Shown: positions 32,150 to 39,608 of the stretch, piece by piece
Layout of the letters: each line of letters begins with the position of its first letter
How positions within the stretch are numbered: position 1 is the stretch's first letter
NCBI GenBank assembly: GCA_029265435.1
Contig: JAJUJH010000007.1
Span: 1 to 39,608, forward strand
Source of the DNA: Clostridiales bacterium
GTDB lineage: Bacteria; Bacillota; Clostridia; Christensenellales; SZUA-584
Length of the DNA: 39,608 nt
Direction of reading: 5' to 3'
The notes under the pieces: model-generated
Told to the model about the DNA's origin: nothing
The model's database searches: none
Seen by the model: only the letters and a program-made list of their open reading frames with translations
Position numbers and translations under genes: made by a program

Positions 32150-33307
32150 ATGAGCAAACGCGGCGAGAATATTTACAAAAGAAAGGACGGACGGTGGGAG
32201 GCAAGAATCAAAAAAGCTGACGGCCAATATGCATACGTATATGGAAAAACTTATTCGGAAGCAAAAATAAAGAAAATTGAAAAGATCAAAAACACTGCTG
32301 AAGCGAACGAAGCAGATTCATATACGAGCCAAAACAAGCTTGAAATGCTTGAAAATTGGCTGAACGAATGCGCCTCGCGGGTGAAACTTTCAACCTACGA
32401 AAATTATTTTTACTGCATCAAAACGTATGTTTTGCCGTACTTTGAAAAAACGAAAACGAAGCCGCTTTCAAAACCGGAATTAGAAGGGTTTTCGGCGTAT
32501 ATTCGCAATATTCCTTCACTGTCATACGCATATCAATACAAAATATTGACGGTTTTGAAGGTAGCTATCCGGTCGTCCATTACAGATGAGCATTTAAAAA
32601 AAACATTTCTTGACGCAATACGGCTGCCAAAAATCCCGGCAAAAATGATTCAGGTCTTTTCGGTTGAGGAGCAGAAAAAAATCGAGAAAACGCTTTTATC
32701 GGATGAATGTTTAAAATCCGTTTGCATTCTCCTGTGTTTTTATACCGGACTGCGGCTTGGAGAGCTTGGCGCACTTAAATGGAAGGATATTGATCTTACC
32801 TCAAATACGCTGACAATCAGAGCGACATTGTCCCGGAAGAAGAATTTTGGAGCCGGAGAAAGCAAGACGGTCCTTTATATCAGCTCGCCGAAGAACCGAA
32901 GCTCCCAGCGCCAGATACCCATACCCGATTTTTTAAACGAGATCCTCAAAAAATACGAAATTCCCAATCATGTAGAATATTATTTGCTATCAGGAAAAAA
33001 GACGCCGATGGATACGCGGTCTTTGCAGAAATACTATGTCAACATACTCAAAGCATCGGGTATTGAGCATCGGAAGTTCCATACGATCCGCCATACGTTC
33101 GTAACGCGTGCATTGGAAATGGGTGTTGATATCAAAACGGTCAGCGAACTGATCGGTCATGCTTCGGTAACGAATACACTCAATATTTACGCTCACTCGT
33201 TAATGGAACAGAAAAAGAAAGCGATTGAAAAATTAAACGCGATGCACTGCTTGCAGATGACAGGTACGCCGTCAGATACCATAAGCGGAACAAGTTCGCC
33301 TCGATAA
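32150..33307 (+). CDS. Tyrosine recombinase / site-specific integrase
   Basis: MSKRGENIYKRKDGRWEARIKK N-terminal arm-binding type; TGLRLGELGALKW, HTIRHTFVTRALEMG, LIGHASVTNTLNIYAHS catalytic R, HxxR, H, Y. Confidence 0.95.
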   Translation: MSKRGENIYKRKDGRWEARIKKADGQYAYVYGKTYSEAKIKKIEKIKNTAEANEADSYTSQNKLEMLENWLNECASRVKLSTYENYFYCIKTYVLPYFEKTKTKPLSKPELEGFSAYIRNIPSLSYAYQYKILTVLKVAIRSSITDEHLKKTFLDAIRLPKIPAKMIQVFSVEEQKKIEKTLLSDECLKSVCILLCFYTGLRLGELGALKWKDIDLTSNTLTIRATLSRKKNFGAGESKTVLYISSPKNRSSQRQIPIPDFLNEILKKYEIPNHVEYYLLSGKKTPMDTRSLQKYYVNILKASGIEHRKFHTIRHTFVTRALEMGVDIKTVSELIGHASVTNTLNIYAHSLMEQKKKAIEKLNAMHCLQMTGTPSDTISGTSSPR

Positions 33308-33328
33308 AATGGCGCTTCCGCCTCATAT

Positions 33329-33353
33329 GCCGCAGTATAAGATATACTGCGGC
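33329..33353. repeat. 25-bp near-palindrome, exact reverse complement of 31956-31980
   Basis: GCCGCAGTATAAGATATACTGCGGC versus GCCGCAGTATATCTTATACTGCGGC. Confidence 0.9.
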
Positions 33354-33472
33354 GGATAAAAGCCAAAGTTGTTATCAAGAAACAGTGATCCCTGATTGAG
33401 CTAATTTAAGCAGTTATCTATATCGGCAAAGAAGACAAACACAAAAAAAGCATAACTGAAAAGGTTGTTAAA

Positions 33473-34159
33473 ATGGGGGCTAAAATCTTTCCCGGGCAGC
33501 GTCTTGACACTGTGATCGCATCTATTCCCATTCAAGAGCTTTGGCACATGCAGCGCGTCGGCGAGCTGACCAATGAGTTGCTGCGGCTGATGGTTCAATA
33601 CGCAAGCTATCAAAATCATGTTGACAAATTGTCAAGATTCAATCATTATGGTTTTTTCCATGATATTGGTAAGGCGTGGATTCCGGTCGAAATTCTTAAA
33701 AAAAGCGATCTGCTTACCCCGGAAGAATATAAAAAAGTCAAAATGCACCCGGTCTATGCAAAAGAATATTTTGAAAAAAACCCGGATGTCATTGATATCG
33801 AGCCGTCAATAAAAAGCCTTCTGTTTGACGCGGCCGTATACCATCATGAAAGATGGGACGGCGGCGGTTATCCATATAACCTTTCTGGAGACAACATTCC
33901 ATTGATTGCGCGGGTGGTCGCCGTTTGCGACGCTTACGACGCGATTACGACAAAAAGACCATACAGAGAAGCCAAACCGCATAAAGAGGCATGCCGTGAA
34001 ATCAAAACGAATGCGGGAACCCAGTTTGACCCTGATATTGCAGCCATTTTTCTTGAGAATGAAAAAGGGTTCAGAGTTGTGCACAGAAGACAGTCGCTTC
34101 GGATGATGAACGAGGAGGTGGGCATAAAGGAGTTGTTCGATTCCGGCTGTTATTTATAA
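33473..34159 (+). CDS. HD-GYP domain protein (c-di-GMP phosphodiesterase-like)
   Basis: FFHDIGKAWIP, YHHERWDGGGYPYNLSGDNIPLIARVVAVCDAYDAITTKRPYR. Confidence 0.92.
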   Translation: MGAKIFPGQRLDTVIASIPIQELWHMQRVGELTNELLRLMVQYASYQNHVDKLSRFNHYGFFHDIGKAWIPVEILKKSDLLTPEEYKKVKMHPVYAKEYFEKNPDVIDIEPSIKSLLFDAAVYHHERWDGGGYPYNLSGDNIPLIARVVAVCDAYDAITTKRPYREAKPHKEACREIKTNAGTQFDPDIAAIFLENEKGFRVVHRRQSLRMMNEEVGIKELFDSGCYL

Positions 34160-34174
34160 AGGGGGGTGAAAAAT

Positions 34175-34663
34175 ATGGCATTGAATCAGTACGTGCTGGC
34201 TGAAGATGAAGATACTCAAAGCGGGAAGTATCTGGAGTTTCTCATTGATTCGGAGGTTTTTGGGATTCCGATTAAGTTCGTGACGGAAATAATCGGTATG
34301 CAAGCGATCAATGCGCTTCCCGAAGCGCCGATGTATGTGAAAGGCATTATTAACCTAAGGGGGAAGATCATCCCGGTGATCGACATGCACCGCCGTCTGA
34401 ACAGGAAAGACTTTGAGTATACGGACAGGACATGCATCGTGGTGGTGGAGACGGGAAAGATTAGCGTCGGGCTGATTGTTGACAGCGTCACGGAAGTGCT
34501 TGGGATTGATGAAAAAGACATTGTTCCCGCGTCTGACATTAATATGACGGGCAGCCGCGGATATTTGTCGGGCATCGGTAAAGTAAACGGAAAAGTGAGT
34601 CTGCTGCTGGACTGTGAAAAGCTGTTCAGCGAGGATGAAACAAAACTGATTGAAAGCTTATAA
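34175..34663 (+). CDS. cheW: CheW-like chemotaxis coupling protein
   Basis: YLEFLIDSEVFGIPIKFVTEIIG, YVKGIINLRGKIIPVIDMHRRL, VGLIVDSVTEVLGI. Confidence 0.93.
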   Translation: MALNQYVLAEDEDTQSGKYLEFLIDSEVFGIPIKFVTEIIGMQAINALPEAPMYVKGIINLRGKIIPVIDMHRRLNRKDFEYTDRTCIVVVETGKISVGLIVDSVTEVLGIDEKDIVPASDINMTGSRGYLSGIGKVNGKVSLLLDCEKLFSEDETKLIESL

Positions 34664-34679
34664 GGGGGGCGGACGAATA

Positions 34680-36731
34680 ATGAAGTGGTACAGAAATCTC
34701 AAAATCGGAAAAAAGCTGGTCATCGGCTTTTTGATTGTCGCGATACTCGCCGTTGCGGTAGGAACAGTGGGCATTATCAATATCGAGAATATCAAAAACA
34801 GCGACGCTTCTTTGTACGAGCAGGACACGCTGGGGCTCAAGCAGGCGGGCGACGCGGCGATCATATTTATGCAGATCCGTTACGACAGCTTAAAGCTGCT
34901 TTATTCGGATGAACAAAGCGCCAAAGAGGAGCTTGCGACAGAGCTTGCCCAATATTTCAGCCAGATGGACGAACTGCTCACGCAAAGCCAGCAGACCATT
35001 AAGAACACGGAGATACTCACGCAGCTTCAGGCGATACAAGCCAATTGGGATCAGTATAAGCCCTCGATGCTCAGCAATAATGAAAAGGCGCTGAAGGGCG
35101 AGCAACAGGCGGTTGACGAAAACATGGTGAAAATCGGCAGCGAGCTTCGCGAGCAGTATTTGGCGCTGTTTGAAAAAGTGGCGGCAGTTGCTTCTGAAAA
35201 AGCGAACAGCAACGCTGCGACGGCTCAAAGCGCATCCGTGCTGATGATTGCGGTGAGCGTCATCACCCTGATCATCGCGGTGCTTATGGCTGTTTTCATA
35301 TCCCGCACCATCAGCAAACCAATCAGGCATCTGAACGATGTGGCGAAACAGCTTGCCGTGGGCGATACGAATATTCAACGGACAAATTACCATGCCAAGG
35401 ATGAAGCGGGAGAATTGCTGGAATCCTTCAGAGCGATCCTCGATGCGATAAAGGCGCTTGTGACGGATACAAACATGCTGACTGATGCGGCCGTCGCCGG
35501 ACGGCTTTCCACGCGTGCCGATGCAAGCAAGCACCAGGGTGATTACAAAAAAATCGTGGAAGGCATCAACAATACGCTGGATAAGGTGATCGAACCGGTA
35601 AAGGAGGCTAGCGCCGTGCTTGAAGAGATGGCCAAGGGCAATCTCAATGTCGCGGTGGCTGGCGACTACCAGGGCGACCATGCAGTGATTAAGGAGGCGC
35701 TGAACAGTACCATCAATGCCATCAATGGATATATCATGGAAATTTCCGATGTGCTGGGAAGCATGGCCGAGGGCAATCTGGATGTGGGCATTACCTCGGA
35801 ATACAAAGGCGATTTCATCAAGCTGAAGGAGTCCATCAACGGAATCATCGCGTCTCTGAATGAACTGATGCGGGATATTCACATTGCGGCGCAGCAGGTG
35901 GCCGCTGGTACATCTCAGGTTTCGGACGGCAGTCAGGCGATATCGCAGGGGGCGACGGAGCAGGCGGCATCCATTGAGGAGCTTACGTCAACCATCACGG
36001 AGATTGCGGCGCAGACTAGGCAGAATGCGATTGACGCGGGCAAAGCGAACGAGATGTCGGAGACCGCAAGAGAAAACGCTATGAAGGGCAATGAGCAGAT
36101 GAAGGCGCTTCAAGCGGCGATGGGGGAGATCAACGAGTCGTCCGCCAGCATATCAAAGATCATCAAGGTGATCGACGATATCGCGTTCCAGACGAACATA
36201 CTGGCGCTGAACGCGGCGGTGGAGGCGGCACGTGCGGGTGTGCATGGCAAAGGCTTTGCGGTGGTGGCCGAAGAAGTCAGAAACCTGGCGGCGCGAAGCG
36301 CGCAAGCGGCGAAGGAGACAACGGAGCTCATCGAAGGGTCGATGAGGAAGACGGAGGCCGGTGCAAGACTCGCGGACGAAAGCGCGCATGCGCTGTCGCT
36401 TATCGTTGAAAGCGTTCAAAACGCGGTTGAACTGGTGGCTCAGATTTCTTCCGCATCCAACCAGCAGGCATCCGCAATCGGGGAAGTGAACAGGGGTATT
36501 GAGCAGATGTCGCAAGTGGTGCAGACAAATTCGGCGACGTCGCAGGAGGCCGCCGCGGCCGCTGAGGAGCTTTCGGGACAAGCCGTCATGCTCAAAGAGA
36601 TGGTTGCAAGGTTCAACCTCAAAGAGGAGGAGGTGAAGAAATCACAGCTTGTTTCTGCGAAAAAAGAAACAAAGGCCGGAGAAACAATGAATGTCTTAGA
36701 AATTGACGGCGGTGAGTTCGGGAAGTATTGA
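34680..36731 (+). CDS. Methyl-accepting chemotaxis protein
   Basis: Two TMs, HAMP-type repeats, [44 protein letters not shown] signalling hairpin; ATG 34680 after ggggggcgga RBS. Confidence 0.95.
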   Translation: MKWYRNLKIGKKLVIGFLIVAILAVAVGTVGIINIENIKNSDASLYEQDTLGLKQAGDAAIIFMQIRYDSLKLLYSDEQSAKEELATELAQYFSQMDELLTQSQQTIKNTEILTQLQAIQANWDQYKPSMLSNNEKALKGEQQAVDENMVKIGSELREQYLALFEKVAAVASEKANSNAATAQSASVLMIAVSVITLIIAVLMAVFISRTISKPIRHLNDVAKQLAVGDTNIQRTNYHAKDEAGELLESFRAILDAIKALVTDTNMLTDAAVAGRLSTRADASKHQGDYKKIVEGINNTLDKVIEPVKEASAVLEEMAKGNLNVAVAGDYQGDHAVIKEALNSTINAINGYIMEISDVLGSMAEGNLDVGITSEYKGDFIKLKESINGIIASLNELMRDIHIAAQQVAAGTSQVSDGSQAISQGATEQAASIEELTSTITEIAAQTRQNAIDAGKANEMSETARENAMKGNEQMKALQAAMGEINESSASISKIIKVIDDIAFQTNILALNAAVEAARAGVHGKGFAVVAEEVRNLAARSAQAAKETTELIEGSMRKTEAGARLADESAHALSLIVESVQNAVELVAQISSASNQQASAIGEVNRGIEQMSQVVQTNSATSQEAAAAAEELSGQAVMLKEMVARFNLKEEEVKKSQLVSAKKETKAGETMNVLEIDGGEFGKY

Positions 36732-36743
36732 ACCAATCGGAAT

Positions 36744-36780
36744 GGGCTCTGCGTAAAACGATGCGCGGAGCCCTTTTTTT
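36744..36780 (+). terminator. Rho-independent terminator after the first MCP
   Basis: GGGCTCTGCG taaaacga TGCGCGGAGCCC TTTTTTT. Confidence 0.9.
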
Positions 36781-36903
36781 GTGCATGGATTCGCCTGTCC
36801 ATGCGCCGCGTGAATAAAAGAATATTTTAATGGAAATTGACGGGAAACTCATGTAAAATCGATAATATCACAGGCAATTTGAATAAAGGCGGATGTTATC
36901 ACT

Positions 36904-37482
36904 ATGGCAAGCAAAGAAGAAATAAAGAACGCGGCTTTTATACTTTTTGCAAACAAGGGATACGATTCGACATCCATGCAGGATATTGCCAATGCGGTCG
37001 GGCTTAAAAAACAGTCGCTTTATTCCCATTTTTCCTGCAAACAGGATATATATGAGTCGATTCTTAAAGAACAAATGGCCGATATTATGTCGAAACTCTG
37101 CGAAGCTTTCAACAGCTTGATTCATGGATCGACAGAGGCTGTGTTTAAAGGCTTTTTCCGGAGTCTGATTGACGTGTTTTCATGCCGTGAGCGGCTGCTT
37201 CTTTGGAAGCGCGGCTTTTACATAGACGGCGGCAACGAGACGTCATCAAGGATTGCTGTGGCAAACTGGCATTTTGATAAGCGGCTTATCGATAAACTAT
37301 ACGAAAACATGAAGGGGAAAAATGAAAAACTCGCAGATCCCAAAGCTTTTCGTTCTTTTTTTATTTCATTCATGCTGTGTGTTCAAGGCTACTTTGACTG
37401 GATGGCGACGATGGGGCATGACGAAGCGGTTTTTGAGTCTTATTGGCATCATATCTGGAACGGCATTGCACTCTGCTTTTGA
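36904..37482 (+). CDS. TetR-family transcriptional regulator
   Basis: IKNAAFILFANKGYDSTSMQDIANAVGLKKQSLYSHFSCKQDIYESIL HTH. Confidence 0.92.
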   Translation: MASKEEIKNAAFILFANKGYDSTSMQDIANAVGLKKQSLYSHFSCKQDIYESILKEQMADIMSKLCEAFNSLIHGSTEAVFKGFFRSLIDVFSCRERLLLWKRGFYIDGGNETSSRIAVANWHFDKRLIDKLYENMKGKNEKLADPKAFRSFFISFMLCVQGYFDWMATMGHDEAVFESYWHHIWNGIALCF

Positions 37483-37551
37483 ATTCTCTTAAATATTACC
37501 AATTCACTTTTTATTAAGTCAAATTCGGTTTATTACGATAAATATAAAGAC

Positions 37552-37563
37552 GAACGGTCGTTC
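37552..37563. promoter_or_regulatory. Candidate TetR-type operator upstream of the second MCP
   Basis: Perfect inverted repeat GAACG-GT-CGTTC just downstream of a -10-like aatataaa. Confidence 0.5.
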
Positions 37564-37662
37564 ATTTCATCATCGTACATGCATGATTCAAACAGGATTC
37601 GGCCGTTTTTTCATATAGGCAATGAGAAAATAGACGTAAAGAAAAGGGGGATGGGATGAAGT

Positions 37663-39608
37663 ATGAAGTGGTTTAGGAATATGAAAATCGGGAAGAAAAT
37701 TGTCGGGGGATTCTTGTTGGTGACATTGTTGGTTGTGTCGGTCGGAGCGGTCGGCGTGAGCAGTGTAAGCAGCATGGAAAATAACAGCCGTGCGCTTTAT
37801 GAGGAAAACACGATGGGGATGGAATATGCGGGCAACGCCGCAATCGTGTTTATGCAGATTCGGTATAACAGCCTGAAGCTGCTTATTGCGCAGGACCAAA
37901 CCGAGAAAAACGATTTGACCGCTCAGCTCGACGAGAACTTCAAACAGATGGACGAATATCTTTCGAACTGTGATAAGACGATAACAAATGCCGACAGCCT
38001 GGCCCTGTTGAAAGAAATTCAAAAAAACTGGGAGCAATACAAGCCGGCGATGATAGAGAACAACCAATCCGCGCTCAAGGGTGAAAGAACCACGGCTGAT
38101 CCGGCCATGGTTCAGCTTGGTTCTGCGCTGAGAGACGGTTTTTTCTCACTTTTTGAATCGGTGTCGGCAGCCGCGGCCCAAACGGCGGAAATGAATCAAA
38201 CGATATCCGCCAACGCTTTGATGACGATGATCGGCATTTCCGTGCTTGCCGTTTTCGCCGCTTTTATATTGGGGTTCATCATATCGCGAGCCATCAGCAA
38301 ACCGATCAGGCATTTGAACGATGTGGCCAAACAGCTTGCCGTGGGCGATACAAATATTCAGCGGACAAATTATCACGCGAAGGACGAATCAGGGGAATTG
38401 TTGGAATCCTTCAGAGCCATTCTTGACGCTATACAGGCGCTCGTGGCGGATACGAATATGCTGATTGAAGCGGCCGTCAACGGACGGCTGTCTACGCGTG
38501 CGGATGCAAGCAGGCATCAGGGCGATTACAAAAAAATCGTCGAAGGCATCAACAATACGCTCGACGCGGTGATACAGCCGGTCAACGAGGCGAGCATGGT
38601 GCTCGGAGAGATGGCGAAAGGAAACCTTGGCGTCAGCGTGAAAGGAAATTACCTCGGCGACCACGCGGAGATCAAAGACGCGCTGAATGGCACGATCGAC
38701 GCTTTGAACGGGTATATCCGGGAGATATCCGATGTGCTCGGGCAGATGGCGCGGGGGAATTTCAACGTGGAGATCACATCGGAATACAAGGGAGATTTTG
38801 TCGAGCTGAAGGATTCGATCAACGGCATCAGCGCGTCGCTGAACGAGCTGCTGAGCGAGATCAATACCGCGGCGCAGCAGGTGGCATCGGGGACATCGCA
38901 GGTATCCGACGGCAGTCAGGCGATATCGCAGGGGGCGACGGAGCAGGCGGCGTCGATAGAGGAGCTGACCGCGTCGGTGACAGAGATAGCGGCGCAGACG
39001 AGACAGAACGCGATGAACGCGAACAAAGCGAACGAGATGTCGGAGCAGGCGAAGGAACAGGCGGTGCGCGGCAACGAGCAGATGAAGGCGCTTCAAGCGG
39101 CGATGGAGGATATCAACGAATCGTCGTCGAGCATATCGAAGATCATCAAGGTGATCGACGATATCGCGTTCCAGACGAACATACTGGCGCTGAACGCGGC
39201 GGTGGAAGCGGCGAGAGCGGGCGTGCACGGCAAAGGCTTCGCGGTGGTGGCGGAAGAGGTGAGGAACCTGGCGGCACGCAGTGCGCAGGCGGCGAAGGAG
39301 ACGACGGAGCTGATCGAAGGGTCGATCAGGAAAACGGAGGCCGGCACGAAGATCGCCGATGAAACGGCGGCCGCACTGAACCGCATTGTAGAGACGGTGG
39401 AAGAAGCGGTGAAGCTTGTGGGGCAGATCGCACAGGCGTCCAGCCAGCAGGCAACCGCGGTCGGGCAGGTGGATACGGGCATCGAGCAGATGTCGCAGGT
39501 GGTGCAGAACAACTCGGCCGTATCCGAGCAGACAGCGGCGGCGGCGGAGGAGCTTTCGAGCCAGGCGGCGATGCTCAAGGAGATGGTGGGCAGGTTTGTG
39601 CTGAAGGG
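37663..39608 (+). CDS. Second methyl-accepting chemotaxis protein, paralogue of the first (runs off the window end)
   Basis: [23 protein letters not shown]...; same HAMP region and [58 protein letters not shown]; no stop before window end so absent from the ORF track. Confidence 0.93.
   Translation, partial: MKWFRNMKIGKKIVGGFLLVTLLVVSVGAVGVSSVSSMENNSRALYEENTMGMEYAGNAAIVFMQIRYNSLKLLIAQDQTEKNDLTAQLDENFKQMDEYLSNCDKTITNADSLALLKEIQKNWEQYKPAMIENNQSALKGERTTADPAMVQLGSALRDGFFSLFESVSAAAAQTAEMNQTISANALMTMIGISVLAVFAAFILGFIISRAISKPIRHLNDVAKQLAVGDTNIQRTNYHAKDESGELLESFRAILDAIQALVADTNMLIEAAVNGRLSTRADASRHQGDYKKIVEGINNTLDAVIQPVNEASMVLGEMAKGNLGVSVKGNYLGDHAEIKDALNGTIDALNGYIREISDVLGQMARGNFNVEITSEYKGDFVELKDSINGISASLNELLSEINTAAQQVASGTSQVSDGSQAISQGATEQAASIEELTASVTEIAAQTRQNAMNANKANEMSEQAKEQAVRGNEQMKALQAAMEDINESSSSISKIIKVIDDIAFQTNILALNAAVEAARAGVHGKGFAVVAEEVRNLAARSAQAAKETTELIEGSIRKTEAGTKIADETAAALNRIVETVEEAVKLVGQIAQASSQQATAVGQVDTGIEQMSQVVQNNSAVSEQTAAAAEELSSQAAMLKEMVGRFVLK

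Overview
Window from a moderately GC-rich bacterium, probably a Clostridia/Firmicutes member judged from protein style. Nearly all genes are on the + strand. Left to right: (i) a catabolic cluster with an AOR-family tungsten oxidoreductase, a UPF0261/Tm-1-like protein and a RuBisCO-like protein (RLP) lacking several RuBisCO catalytic residues; (ii) an NlpC/P60 protein and a chagasin-type (I42) lipoprotein; (iii) an AT-rich minus-strand island of small membrane proteins and transposase remnants; (iv) a CopA-type P-ATPase gene split by an in-frame TAA after its two HMA domains; (v) xpt and a GGDEF-EAL protein; (vi) a pentose locus: xylA, a ChvE/Mms-type sugar ABC transporter, a XylFII-LytS-YesN-like sensing system, a second sugar-binding lipoprotein, and araB-like/araA/araD; (vii) a signalling cluster (histidine kinase, REC-HDOD, HD-GYP, CheW, two paralogous MCPs, TetR) interrupted by a solo tyrosine recombinase. 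The most unusual signals are two. First, a ~150-nt repeat is present twice (about 14741-14892 and 25124-25275), each copy lying between two copies of a locus-specific terminator hairpin, as if the whole hairpin had been duplicated on insertion. Second, the solo tyrosine recombinase gene is bounded by a 25-bp near-palindromic hairpin whose two copies are exact reverse complements. Family calls are from motif recognition without database searches.
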